A stretch of DNA of 64,000 nt, from the NCBI GenBank assembly GCA_003225055.1, contig QIAU01000125.1:1-64000 (forward strand), given 5' to 3'. The notes beneath the pieces were generated by a model, which worked only from the letters and a program-made list of their open reading frames with translations, ran no database searches and was not told where the DNA came from. How positions within the stretch are numbered: the stretch's first letter is position 1; every line of letters starts with the position of its first letter. This DNA is from Acidobacteriota bacterium (GTDB taxonomy: Bacteria > Acidobacteriota > Terriglobia > Terriglobales > Acidobacteriaceae). Positions 53,404-62,488 of the stretch are shown here, piece after piece. A program made the position numbers and the translations under genes.

Positions 53404-54393
53404 TCAGTGCCGCTCAAGGCATTCGAGGAATTCGAGGAGGTCCAGTGGCAGCGGCTGAGACAACGAGAGAACCTTCCCCGTGCGGGGGTGCACGAGTTCC
53501 AAGCCGGTGGCATGGAGAAAGTTACGGGGTAAGGAAAGTTCCTTTTCTGCTGGATGCCTAGAGTCGCGTGCTTTGATCACACGGGGCGCTCCGTAGAGGG
53601 TGTCACCCACCACAGGATGTCCAAGGGACGCCAGGTGCACCCGTATCTGATGAGTGCGCCCGGTATCAATCTTCAACTCCAGCAATGTGAACTTGCCGAG
53701 GACGGTGTCGAGCTTGCGGCGAGCCTGGTAGTGGGTCACAGCTTCCCGTCCGCCCATCCGCCGAGTCGTCATGCGGGTGCGTCGAACCCGATCGCGGCTA
53801 ATACTGGTCCGAACTGTTCCGTGGTCTTGCTGCAACCATCCATGCACCAGCGCAATGTATGTCTTCTTCGCGCGCCGTTGCGCAAACTCGAGAGCCAGCT
53901 TGCGATGGGCTTCGTCATTCTTGGCCACCACGATGAGCCCGCTGGTGTCCTTGTCCAGGCGGTGCACCAGACCCGGCCTCGCTTCCCCTCCCACTCGGGA
54001 CAGGCTGCCGAAGCGGTGCAGCAGAGCATTCACCAGAGTGCCGCGGTTCCGGGCATCGTCGGTTGATCCCGCGCCTCGATGAACCATCATTCCGGCGGGC
54101 TTGTTGATGACCGCAAGGTCATCATCTTCATAAACCATTTCCAACGGAATATCTTCCGGCACCGCCCGCAGGGGCGGAGCTTGCGCCGAACCCAGCACTT
54201 GAATGCGCTCCCCTCCGCGTAATCTGAGAGAGGGTTTGGCGTGCTGGTCATTAACCAGAACTTTGCCTTGTTCGACCAATTGTCGTACTCGAGCGCGGCT
54301 GACCTCCCCGAGCTGTGAAACCAGATACTGGTCGAGCCGCTTGCCGGCATCTTCGCCGGACGAGATCAGGGAGATTGGATATGGATCTGACAC
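53404..54393 (-). CDS. RluD-type 23S rRNA pseudouridine synthase
   Basis: About 329 residues. An S4 RNA-binding domain (AGKRLDQYLVSQLGEVSRARVRQ in part) opens the protein, followed by the RluA-family catalytic domain with HRLDKDTSGLIVVAK, where the aspartate is the catalytic residue. The final segments GRTHQIRVHLASLGHPVVGD are typical. It isomerises uridines in 23S rRNA. The GTG at 54393 (SDPYPISL follows) is preferred because the longer frame to 54450 would translate palindromic repeats at 54420-54459. It is upstream of an unrelated direction of the VWA gene, separated by 34 bp. Confidence 0.88.
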   Translation of the reverse strand: MSDPYPISLISSGEDAGKRLDQYLVSQLGEVSRARVRQLVEQGKVLVNDQHAKPSLRLRGGERIQVLGSAQAPPLRAVPEDIPLEMVYEDDDLAVINKPAGMMVHRGAGSTDDARNRGTLVNALLHRFGSLSRVGGEARPGLVHRLDKDTSGLIVVAKNDEAHRKLALEFAQRRAKKTYIALVHGWLQQDHGTVRTSISRDRVRRTRMTTRRMGGREAVTHYQARRKLDTVLGKFTLLELKIDTGRTHQIRVHLASLGHPVVGDTLYGAPRVIKARDSRHPAEKELSLPRNFLHATGLELVHPRTGKVLSLSQPLPLDLLEFLECLERH

Positions 54394-54419
54394 GGGCACT
54401 AAGCGCAAAGCACGTGTGG

Positions 54420-54459
54420 GGCGGGTCTCCGACCCGCCGGCCCGGGTCAAAGACCCGGG
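54420..54459. repeat. Two adjacent perfect hairpins
   Basis: GGCGGGTC-TCC-GACCCGCC at 54420-54438 and CCCGGGTC-AAA-GACCCGGG at 54441-54459 form two 8-bp stems with 3-nt loops, 2 bp apart. The first shares its core with the palindrome at 17994. They lie between the lgt stop and the pseudouridine synthase start. Confidence 0.7.
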
Positions 54460-54515
54460 CCCACACAGGTGTTCCCATTACAAGGATAACGTGGATAAGT
54501 CGAGAATGGCTCTTT

Positions 54516-55316
54516 CTAACGAGCGGCAGTGGCCGGGGCAGCCTTGGCAGCACGCCGCAGCCAGAGGACGCCGCCGGCAATGACCAGCAGGATGGCAATG
54601 AGTTGGGTCCCCGTCATCATTCCGCCGAATACCTCGCCGCGTCCCGGGTCGTCACGCAGGAATTCCAGGAAGTACCGCGCAAAGCCATACAGGAAAAGAT
54701 AGGCGCCGAGGACTTGGCCATCGAACTTCTTTCTCTGGAAGAACCACATCAGGATGAAGAAGTTCGCCAACTCGACGAGGGCTTCGAAGAGTTGCGTCGG
54801 TTCCAAAGCCTGACCTAGAGGAGTTCCGACCCATTGCTGTGCCAGAGGATTGGTGAAAGTGACGCCCCAAAAATGATTGGTAGGCTTTCCCCAACAGCAG
54901 CCCGCCGCGAAACACCCGACGCGTCCAATCGCATGCCCCAAAGCCAATCCAGGCGCGAACGCGTCACAGGTGGCGAGCGCGGGCATGTGGTTCTTTCGGA
55001 TGTACCATGCCGCAGCCATCAGCGCGGCGATGAGGCCTCCCGAGAACACGCCTCCCGCCTGCAAGGTACTCAAGCTCAAGATTTCGCGTGGATGGCTGGT
55101 GTAATAGCTGAGGTCGACAAGGATGTAGAGGATCTTCGAGCCCAGAATCCCACACAAGACAACGAGAATACCGAAATTCCAAGCCTTCTCCGGATCAATC
55201 GCTTCGCGGCGCGAGTTGCGCACGCTGATCCAGAGTCCAACCAGCACGCCTAGGGAAACGAGAAAACCATAGCTCGGCATGCTGAAGTGGCCGATATGAA
55301 AAAGTCGCGGAAACAC
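54516..55316 (-). CDS. lgt: Prolipoprotein diacylglyceryl transferase
   Basis: A 266-residue membrane enzyme with seven hydrophobic segments. It transfers diacylglycerol from phosphatidylglycerol to the lipobox cysteine. The signature GHAIGRVGCFAAGCCWGKPT in mid-protein contains the essential arginine, and the N-terminal Y of MPSYGFLVSLG is conserved. The GTG at 55316 (MFPRLFHIGHFSMPSYG) fits the family start. It would modify lipoproteins such as the binding protein at 4651. The candidate structured RNA and terminator upstream separate it from zapA. Confidence 0.93.
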   Translation of the reverse strand: MFPRLFHIGHFSMPSYGFLVSLGVLVGLWISVRNSRREAIDPEKAWNFGILVVLCGILGSKILYILVDLSYYTSHPREILSLSTLQAGGVFSGGLIAALMAAAWYIRKNHMPALATCDAFAPGLALGHAIGRVGCFAAGCCWGKPTNHFWGVTFTNPLAQQWVGTPLGQALEPTQLFEALVELANFFILMWFFQRKKFDGQVLGAYLFLYGFARYFLEFLRDDPGRGEVFGGMMTGTQLIAILLVIAGGVLWLRRAAKAAPATAAR

Positions 55317-55365
55317 TGGTTAATTAGATGCGTGAGAAGGGAAATTGATACCGCTTCAGTTTAGC

Positions 55366-55395
55366 AGAAGAACCTTGTGTGGCCGAGTCACAAGG
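55366..55395 (-). terminator. Possible intrinsic terminator ahead of lgt
   Basis: Read on the minus strand: CCTTGTG, a 9-nt loop, CACAAGG, then TTCTTCT. The stem is 7 bp and the T-tract is interrupted by C, so the signal is modest. It would end the transcript from zapA and the structured region. Confidence 0.4.
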
Positions 55396-55710
55396 AGAGC
55401 TTCGGGGATAGAATTCCTTCTCTCCGTCCCTCGGTATCCTCGTGGTGAGAAAAACCAAGCCGACCCGCGGGAGCCGTGTGGCGGGCCGAGAATGAACCCG
55501 TCATAGACGGTGGGAACCCGCCGCGACCCTTTAGGCATCTCCGCATGGCGGAGCATCGCACACCGGATCGTTTTTTCGAGTCGAGCCCCCGTTCATTCGG
55601 TGTTGGTTCAAAAATCGGTTACCACCATCACCAACCCTACAGGCCGGCTTTCCACTCGATGCTAGGGAAAGCTGGGCCGATTCGCAAGAGGCAGGTGGTA
55701 AAAAGATGGC
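55396..55710 (-). ncRNA. Structured intergenic region downstream of zapA, candidate 6S RNA
   Basis: The spacer between zapA and lgt has no reading frame but many pairing segments on the minus strand. TACCACC at 55700-55694 pairs with GGTGGTA at 55626-55620 around an inner stem GCTTTCC / GGAAAGC, with unpaired bubbles between. Further down, GCGGG/CCCGC, CCGTC-TAT-GACGG and TCCGC-CAT-GCGGA form more stems. In many bacteria the 6S RNA gene ssrS lies directly downstream of zapA, so this is the leading guess. The precise ends and whether it is one RNA are uncertain; no full 6S fold could be built by hand. Confidence 0.35.
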
Positions 55711-55753
55711 AGTCAGCGTGCTTGCGCCGAACGAACCAGCGACCCGCGGGAAC

Positions 55754-56086
55754 TCAGGCGCGCCGGTCTTCATTCAGGACCTCATCCAATGCGTTCACCA
55801 GGCGGTGTGTGCGTTTGATGTAATCTCCAGAACCGTTCTCGTGCTGACGTTTGAGAACGTGGTACTCGTCGGCGATATTGAGCGCTGCTAAAACCGCCAG
55901 ACGCAGCGAGTCGACGGTCGAAGTGGCCTCGGCCACCGCACGCATTTTCCCGTCCACGTACTCCGCCAATTTCATCACGTACTCGGGATCGGATCCGCGC
56001 AAGTTATACGGTTGATCGAAGATTTCGACCCGCACGCTGCTGCTCTCGGGATTCCGGACCGGCTGCTCTTTAGGTAGCGATGCCAT
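55754..56086 (-). CDS. zapA: Cell division protein ZapA
   Basis: A 110-residue cytoplasmic protein that bundles FtsZ. The N-terminal strand region has VRVEIFDQPYNLRGSDPEY and VMKLAEYVDGKMR, the core of the family; the C-terminal half is a coiled coil (LRLAVLAALNIADEYHVLK). The ATG at 56086 (MASLPKEQPV) begins before the conserved block. A long open frame upstream to 56575 is a shadow. It lies 32 bp after the ZapB-like gene. Confidence 0.85.
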   Translation of the reverse strand: MASLPKEQPVRNPESSSVRVEIFDQPYNLRGSDPEYVMKLAEYVDGKMRAVAEATSTVDSLRLAVLAALNIADEYHVLKRQHENGSGDYIKRTHRLVNALDEVLNEDRRA

Positions 56087-56118
56087 GCTGTTTGAACTCC
56101 TTTGCGCAGGTCCGCGCT

Positions 56119-56415
56119 TTAGCCGGCGATTGCTTCTTCGCTGATGGCTTCGATCTGACGCAGCATCTTCTCCACGCGACCGCGCACCTCTTCCCGCTCC
56201 TTGCGCAACGCGATGACTTCCTTGCGCAAGCCTTCCAGCTCCTCTTCGCGTTCCTCGATCTGTTCGCGTAACCGTTGTACGTCGCGTTCTGCCGCCATGC
56301 GGCCGGCACGCGCGGTCTTGTATAGCTCGATGGTGCGATAAATTTTCTCTTCCAGTGACTGAAATTCGTCGGCAGGAACCTGCGTAGATACCTCTTCGAC
56401 CGCCTTCACAGACAT
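56119..56415 (-). CDS. Small coiled-coil protein, ZapB-like
   Basis: A 98-residue protein that is almost entirely a charged coiled coil (ERDVQRLREQIEEREEELE; RKEREEVRGRVEKMLRQIE). Its position directly upstream of zapA suggests a division-ring partner of ZapA, as ZapB is. There is no sequence signature strong enough to be sure. Confidence 0.7.
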   Translation of the reverse strand: MSVKAVEEVSTQVPADEFQSLEEKIYRTIELYKTARAGRMAAERDVQRLREQIEEREEELEGLRKEVIALRKEREEVRGRVEKMLRQIEAISEEAIAG

Positions 56416-57009
56416 GAGCTGACTCGTTTCCCGAGAAATTTTGAACCTTGTGGGCGAAGTATACCCCAGAAAGCTGTGGAAGCGACCGGTTTCGAAGGTG
56501 CACTAGGTGCACTTGCCACCACCCCGACTGTTTCGCTGGGGTTGCGATGGATGGGGTGCGGGCGGCAGCTCTCATGAACTAGGGCTGAGACCAGTCCTCG
56601 AACCTGAGAAGCGGCTGCCGCACGAGCAGTCCTCGCCGGATGACATCGTGAGCGTCACACCCGCCAGGCGCCGGGCCGTTACGGATCTGGGCTCGGAGGA
56701 CACCACGAATCAACTGGCATGCCTGCTTCACCTCGGGAATACTCAGCGAGCAGTAAACGCGGCGTCTCCTGCGCTGCAGGTTCATGACAGCTGACTCCGG
56801 CCGCTTTTTGGACGGCAAGATGTTGCGAAAGCTGCGGGCGTGGTCAGCACTCGCCCGAGCGGTAGGGAAATCTTGTGCCCTAGCCTTGCCCGAAGGGAAG
56901 CGAGCCTGTCATCTCATCCGTCAAGTACTCCGTGGCCAGATCCGCATGCAGCACCAGCCGGGAGCCTGATGCCCTCGGCAGCGTTGCCCGGGGGCGGCGC
57001 AGCTTCGAG
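56416..57009. other. Spacer with imperfect inverted repeat, no intact gene
   Basis: No intact reading frame. The main content is an imperfect inverted repeat described separately (56661-56960). The zapB promoter is probably near 56420-56480. Confidence 0.5.
56661..56960. repeat. Imperfect inverted repeat (arms about 80 bp) with protein-like arms
   Basis: The minus strand of about 56665-56745 and the plus strand of about 56878-56960 are alike at roughly two thirds of positions. Their translations are similar too: PEVKQACQLIRGVLRAQIR on the minus strand and PEGKRACHLIRQVLRGQIR on the plus strand. Conservation of the protein pattern suggests two decayed copies of a small gene in opposite orientation, or a dispersed element. 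Confidence 0.5.
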
Positions 57010-60000
57010 TTAATCCCCCGCCACCGCCTGCAGATCTTGCTGCAGGCAGGCCTTATCAAGTTGCAGAATTGCCGGGTCCTGACATCCACGTCGCAACTCG
57101 GCTTCCAGCACCGCCAGCTGTGCCGCAATATCCTGCTCGGCCTTTCGTTTGCGGATGACTTCCTCGCGATAGCGCCGCAGGAAGTAGTCGATCGTTTCAA
57201 CCCGGATCTTGATTGAGCCGGAGGGCTTGTTCTCGTCGAGATCTTTGAAGCAGAAGTATGGAGTGCCGGACTGCTCAATAATGCCCTCGATCACGCCATA
57301 GATAGGAGCGTCGTGTCCGCACTTGAAGCTGGAAACTTCCAGCGCCACCAGATTAGGATGCCGCGCGGTAAACTTTGCCGCCCAGACTTTGTGATTGGTG
57401 CTGCATGAATAGGAATTCTTCCAGGCGTCGCTGATATCCAGCGGGCTGCTGATCACACCCGCCCGAACTTCCTCGCCGAAGAGACGCTGCAGCAGGTCTT
57501 CGTCGAGCGGAAGCGTGTTTTGAGAAAAAATCGGATAGCCGAGCTTTTGGAACTCGTCCATGATCTCGTGGTTCAATCCAGGATCGTGATGATAGGGCCG
57601 TCCCAGCATCACGATGCCAATGCGGTCCTCGCGCTCCAGTTGATCGAGCACCTGGCGCGCACGGCGGCGAATGTTCGTTTCATATTCTTTTAGAGCCTCG
57701 AACCCGGCTTCTATGGCGCGATCATTTTCTTCTTCCGACAGTCCCAGAATCGGCTGCCACCCCTGCAGCATTTGATGAGCGAACAGCTTGCGATCGGCAA
57801 AGTTCAGTACCGGGTCCAAATACTTCACCTTGTGCTCGGCGAAGACGTCATTTTCCTTGGTGAACGCGGCTTTCACCGTTTCCGGAGTCGCGGTCACGGT
57901 CGGGCAGGCATTCGAGCCTTGCAACTTCACCAAGGGCGTATGCAGGACGTCGTACATCGGGAAGAAGATCACGTTCAGAGGCTTCTTGCGGTGCTTCTCC
58001 TGGACGAGGTTGTAGACGTGGGAAATCCCGATCTTGGCAGGGAAGCAGGGGTCAATCGCGCCACGGCTGGCACCCGCGCGATAGAGTTCCTGGCTGGTGT
58101 AATCGGAGTATACGATGTTCTCGGGTTCGACTCCGAGGCTTTCGAAATAGGCATTGAACAGCGGCGCGTAGCTGTAGATGTTTAGCACGCGCGGAATCCC
58201 GATGCGTAGCTGCTTGCGGTTCTCCATCAGTCGAATGCGCTCTTTGGCCGCCTTCGACCAAGCGCGCGTCGGAATCGGATCGGCAACGTTCTTGGCGTTG
58301 GTAGGACGAAAGACCTCTTTCGACGCGATGTCCACGAAATTGGGATGCTGGTCTCGGATTGAATCGAGGCCAGCTTTGATGTCCTTCATTTCGCTCACAT
58401 CTTCCACGCTTCCTTTTTCGCAGGTAGCAATAATCAGCCTCTGCTCACCTTGCATCAGCGGAACCTTGGTTACCCGCTTGATGGGAACGAAATCCTTGGC
58501 GGGCTCGGTTCGGATGTCGATAAAAGTTCGCAGGCAATTGTTCTTGCAGAAATTGCAGCGCGTAGCCTCGTTGCGCGTCGTCCGGTATTCGATTTTCCGT
58601 ACTGCATCCAAGCCGACGAAGGTCGTACGCTGACCGTTCCGCCACAGGCGCAGCGATTCCTGCGCCGCGCCGATTGCGCCGGACTCTCCGCAGTGCTCGT
58701 GCACGATGATTTCCGGTTGCTTCCCGGCGGCCCGGAAGCTATTGCGAATGAAGTCCACTTCCGCTTTCACCACAGCAAGATTATTTTGCGTGCCGCCTTG
58801 CAGGACAAAGCGCGTGCCTAACGCAGCGAGATTTGGGATGCTGGCTACATAGAGGAAGACATTCTTCGGTAACACGGCCGCAAGCCCGGCGAGGATTTCC
58901 TCCGCGCGCCACCCTTGTCGCTGGAAATTAACGATGTCCGACTGCATGAACACCGCGCAGCCGTAGCCAAAAACCGGCATTGCTTGCGCGGCAAACGCCA
59001 GATCGGCGTATTGATTCACATCGAAGCCGAAGCCTTCCGCCGTGGATTGCAGGAAGTATCCGTTGCCGGCGGAGCACTGGGTGTTGAGCTTGAAATCCTT
59101 CACGCGGCCGTTGTGCAAGATGATGATTTTGATGTCCTGCCCGCCAACGTCCACAATCACGTGCGGATCCTCGTAGAACTTCAGCGCCGATTCCGTGTGG
59201 GCCACTGTCTCAACCAGCGCGACGTCGGCCTTGAGCACGTCCTTCAGGATATCCTTGGCATAGCCCGTCGTGGCCACGCCGAGTACCTCCAATTTCGCGT
59301 TCTGCGCTTCTACCTGCCCGCGCAGATTCTCGAACATTTCGATCGTGTCCTGAATCGGATTGCCATTCGAGAGCTGATAAGACTTCGAGAGAATGTCTCC
59401 ATTCTCATCCAGCAGGACAGCCTTGGTAGAAGTCGATCCGCCGTCGATGCCGATGAAGCCGCCGACCGTGGTTCCGCTCTGAAAGACCGCTGGAGTAAAT
59501 TTCTTGCGACGGTAGCTTTCTTTGAAGCCATCAAGTTCTTCGGGACGTTCGACAAGGCCCTTCCCGCCCGCTTTCGCCTTTTCCTCTTGCCGGCCGTATT
59601 CGATGTAGTGGACCAGGTTGTCATAGCCGCGGTAGCAGCCCACGCAGTCATCTTCGCTGCGGCCAAACTCGATTGCTCCCAGGGCGGCAAAATACTGAGC
59701 ATTCTGTGGCACCTTGATTAGGTCTTCCGGTCTGGCGCCCTCGGGAATGGCGACCTTGCGCTCCTGCCACATGCGCGGAATGTTGGCCTGCCAGGCTTCT
59801 CGCATGCCGCGAATGAAGCTGTTAGGACCTCCGAGAAGCAGCACATGCGGCCGCAAAGTATGCCCGCGCGTGAGAACGCTCAAGTTTTGCAGAACGATGG
59901 CTTCGAAAAGGGAAGCCATGAGCTCATCTGGCGGGGTGCCCACTTTTTGCAGGCTATTGATGTCGGTTTCGGCGAATACGCCGCATTTGCCGGCCACTTT

Positions 60001-60594
60001 GTGAAGCTTGATCCCGTGATATCCCTGGTTCCCGAGTTGAACGGCGGGAATTTTCAGCTTGGCGTTGATTTTGTCGATGACCGCGCCTGTACCGCCGGCG
60101 CACTTGTCATTCATCGAGGGGATCTTCTTTTTGCGCCCGGTCTCTTCGTCATCCTTGAAGACAATGATCTTGGCATCCTGCCCACCGAGTTCGATGACGG
60201 AATAGACCTCAGGGTGCAGCTTTTCCACGGCCAGGGAGACCGCTGTCACCTCCTGCACGAACTTCGCGCCGATCTGATCCGCAATCGCGCCGCCGCCGGA
60301 GCCGGTCATAAACAGGCGCGTGTTATGGCGGTTGATGCCGGCGTCCGCCTCCATGCGCTTTAAGAATTCCAGCGTTTTTTCCGGCTGTTTGGTTTCGTGG
60401 CGCTGATAGTCCTGCCAGAGCACCTCGTCGGTAGCGGAGTCAACGACGACCGCCTTGACCGTGGTGGAACCCACGTCAAGTCCAACCAGGAACCCGGTGC
60501 TGTGATCGTGCGGCTTTGGCGCCGCTTTCGGTTGCTGAACCGGCAAATCCAGGGGGGCGATTTGGACGAGCTGTGGACCTTTATGATCGTGCAT
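57010..60594 (-). CDS. Large acyl-CoA dehydratase activase-type protein (BadF/HgdC fusion)
   Basis: A 1194-residue cytosolic protein. Two ASKHA (BadF/HgdC) ATPase domains are in tandem: DVGSTTVKAVVVD at about 40 with cluster cysteine C165 in NDKCAGGTG, and GIDGGSTSTKAVLLD at about 375 with NTQCSAGNGYF near 503. A linker with CNFCKNNC (about 677) carries further iron-sulfur cysteines. The C-terminal part (780-1130, DUF2229/HgdB-like) contains VMLGRPYHHDPGLNHE and FKCGHDAPIYG. Activases of this class drive an ATP-dependent electron into a 2-hydroxyacyl-CoA dehydratase. The start ATG 60594 follows GGAGAGGCAGGA. It forms a pair with the gene 103 bp upstream. The substrate is unknown. Confidence 0.85.
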   Translation of the reverse strand: MHDHKGPQLVQIAPLDLPVQQPKAAPKPHDHSTGFLVGLDVGSTTVKAVVVDSATDEVLWQDYQRHETKQPEKTLEFLKRMEADAGINRHNTRLFMTGSGGGAIADQIGAKFVQEVTAVSLAVEKLHPEVYSVIELGGQDAKIIVFKDDEETGRKKKIPSMNDKCAGGTGAVIDKINAKLKIPAVQLGNQGYHGIKLHKVAGKCGVFAETDINSLQKVGTPPDELMASLFEAIVLQNLSVLTRGHTLRPHVLLLGGPNSFIRGMREAWQANIPRMWQERKVAIPEGARPEDLIKVPQNAQYFAALGAIEFGRSEDDCVGCYRGYDNLVHYIEYGRQEEKAKAGGKGLVERPEELDGFKESYRRKKFTPAVFQSGTTVGGFIGIDGGSTSTKAVLLDENGDILSKSYQLSNGNPIQDTIEMFENLRGQVEAQNAKLEVLGVATTGYAKDILKDVLKADVALVETVAHTESALKFYEDPHVIVDVGGQDIKIIILHNGRVKDFKLNTQCSAGNGYFLQSTAEGFGFDVNQYADLAFAAQAMPVFGYGCAVFMQSDIVNFQRQGWRAEEILAGLAAVLPKNVFLYVASIPNLAALGTRFVLQGGTQNNLAVVKAEVDFIRNSFRAAGKQPEIIVHEHCGESGAIGAAQESLRLWRNGQRTTFVGLDAVRKIEYRTTRNEATRCNFCKNNCLRTFIDIRTEPAKDFVPIKRVTKVPLMQGEQRLIIATCEKGSVEDVSEMKDIKAGLDSIRDQHPNFVDIASKEVFRPTNAKNVADPIPTRAWSKAAKERIRLMENRKQLRIGIPRVLNIYSYAPLFNAYFESLGVEPENIVYSDYTSQELYRAGASRGAIDPCFPAKIGISHVYNLVQEKHRKKPLNVIFFPMYDVLHTPLVKLQGSNACPTVTATPETVKAAFTKENDVFAEHKVKYLDPVLNFADRKLFAHQMLQGWQPILGLSEEENDRAIEAGFEALKEYETNIRRRARQVLDQLEREDRIGIVMLGRPYHHDPGLNHEIMDEFQKLGYPIFSQNTLPLDEDLLQRLFGEEVRAGVISSPLDISDAWKNSYSCSTNHKVWAAKFTARHPNLVALEVSSFKCGHDAPIYGVIEGIIEQSGTPYFCFKDLDENKPSGSIKIRVETIDYFLRRYREEVIRKRKAEQDIAAQLAVLEAELRRGCQDPAILQLDKACLQQDLQAVAGD

Positions 60595-60697
60595 TCCTGC
60601 CTCTCCGTGTGGTTATGCAAATGCCAAGAAAGCATCACCGCCGAGACCGCCGCCCAGAAATTTCTCTGCCTGCTCGGCGGTTTCAGCGGCGAAATAT

Positions 60698-62488
60698 TTA
60701 GTCCCCCGAGGTCGCCGGGATGGCCGAACCGCCTACCCGCACCCGTTTCCAGAACCGCGTGTCCTTGTCGATTCGTTCGCTCACGTGCAGGATGAATTGC
60801 GCCGCCGTTCCGGCCACTCCTGCGCGATGCGGCACGTGATAGAACGGCCGCTTCAGTTCCGGATGCTCCTCGATGTACGCACGGATTTCATTCAGACTCT
60901 TGCCGGTGGACTTGAGGCACTGCTCGAACTCGGTCTTAGCCTTGACCTTGGCCTCGCCGAGGGCCATTTGCACCCGGCTGTGCGCGTTGACCTCGCCTTC
61001 GCCGGATGTCTCGATGGGAAGGAAGATCATGTCCTTGAATTTGTTGATCACGGCCGATTGCACTCCGTCGGACTGCGAAGACGGCATGCATCCGAACGGT
61101 TTCAGCGCCAACACCATGTGGCAGAGTTTGTGGACGGTGTAATACACGTTCTTGCCTACTTCGAGGTGCCCCTCGCCGCCGCGCGCAAACTGGTTATAGA
61201 AAGGATGCGCCAGTTCTGCCAGTTCGGCTTGTGGCGCGAGGTGATGGGTAATACCGCCAAGGTGCTTGATCGTGCGATGGTAGAAGTAGTTCCACATGCG
61301 TTCCCCGGCGCCAATCCCCCACAGCTTCTTGCGTAGGCCGATGTAGTTCGCGAACTGCTTCTTGAGCTCGTACCACTCCGGATTCCGGTAGGGGCGATTC
61401 ACCGGCCATTTTGCTTTGGCGTGTGCTTTGGCCTGGTACATCAGATAAGCCACCCAGGTGGCGATCGGTTCCACCAGCACCTGGGCGCCTTCGCGTTCCA
61501 AAAAGTCGAACATGTGGAAGTTGCCATCGCCTTCGGTGATCTGCGCCCAGAACTCGCCGGTGATTTTCACCAGGGGCTTCACCCGCGTGCGGTCCACTTC
61601 GACGGAATCCAATTTTTCGCGGGCGGAATGAAGAGCATGGAGGTAGTCCTTGCCCCACATGTGCTCATGCCATTTGCCGAAAACATTAAACGTGTTTCGT
61701 AGGATCTTGTTGCTCTTGAATTTCGGTTTCGTCCAGTCGGGCGCGCGCTGTTCGATTTCAAATGACCTGCGATTTCGCAAATCCTCGCAAAGTCCAGCCA
61801 CGGTTTCACGGAAAACGCGATCCGTCTCCCCTGAATTCAGCTCGTACGGGCGAATTTGATAAATCAGATCGTTGATCACATCGCCCAGATGCATGGCATT
61901 GAGCATGCCAAACCCGAAATCAACGGTGAATTTCAGCCCGGGCTCTCCCGAGGCTGCCTTGATTCCATCGCTGTCTTTGAACAGCAGCACGCGGAAACCA
62001 TCGAAGCCCGCGTTTTTCAAAGCGAAGCGATACTCGGCCTCATACATGCCGAAGCGGCAAGGCCCGCAAGAGCCCGCCGTAAAGAAGACGTAGTGGTCCA
62101 AAATCTGCTGGCGCGAGAGGCCCTCTTTCTCAAGAAACTGGAGGTACTGCACAAGGTTGCCGACCGTGAAATAGGTGGGATTGCATTGGCCGTTATTGCC
62201 AAATTCCTTGCCGGTCTGGAAGGCGGCGACATTCGGTACGGGCAGCTTCTCGCAACGATAGCCGCAGCCCTGGAAGACGGCGCGAATCAGATCTTCGTGC
62301 TTCCAGGTAAAGCCGCCGAACAAAATCGTCACCCGGCTGCGCTCGTCGGCTGTGAACGCCCGCTCTACCGGACGATGGAAGTGCTGGGGCTGGTCCAGTC
62401 CGGCAATCTTGCGCAGGCGGGCCCGCTCGGCTTCTAAGCGTCTCTTGATCTCAGAGTCATTCTCAATCTGGACGAAATTCGTCGCCAT
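60698..62488 (-). CDS. 2-hydroxyacyl-CoA dehydratase-related protein (HgdB-like)
   Basis: A 597-residue partner of the activase gene, of the COG3580/3581 kind. Conserved cysteines occur in NNGQCNPTYF, AGSCGPCRFGMYEAEYR and KPFGCMPSSQSDG; the CGPC pair and others probably bind a 4Fe-4S cluster. The segment ILFGGFTWKHEDLI near residue 55 begins the first alpha/beta domain. The ATG at 62488 (MATNFVQIEN) follows GGAGGAAGAC; the frame from 62509 is longer by 7 residues. True hydroxyacyl dehydratases are heterodimers with a separate activator; here both large partners are single genes. The reaction is not established. Confidence 0.82.
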   Translation of the reverse strand: MATNFVQIENDSEIKRRLEAERARLRKIAGLDQPQHFHRPVERAFTADERSRVTILFGGFTWKHEDLIRAVFQGCGYRCEKLPVPNVAAFQTGKEFGNNGQCNPTYFTVGNLVQYLQFLEKEGLSRQQILDHYVFFTAGSCGPCRFGMYEAEYRFALKNAGFDGFRVLLFKDSDGIKAASGEPGLKFTVDFGFGMLNAMHLGDVINDLIYQIRPYELNSGETDRVFRETVAGLCEDLRNRRSFEIEQRAPDWTKPKFKSNKILRNTFNVFGKWHEHMWGKDYLHALHSAREKLDSVEVDRTRVKPLVKITGEFWAQITEGDGNFHMFDFLEREGAQVLVEPIATWVAYLMYQAKAHAKAKWPVNRPYRNPEWYELKKQFANYIGLRKKLWGIGAGERMWNYFYHRTIKHLGGITHHLAPQAELAELAHPFYNQFARGGEGHLEVGKNVYYTVHKLCHMVLALKPFGCMPSSQSDGVQSAVINKFKDMIFLPIETSGEGEVNAHSRVQMALGEAKVKAKTEFEQCLKSTGKSLNEIRAYIEEHPELKRPFYHVPHRAGVAGTAAQFILHVSERIDKDTRFWKRVRVGGSAIPATSGD

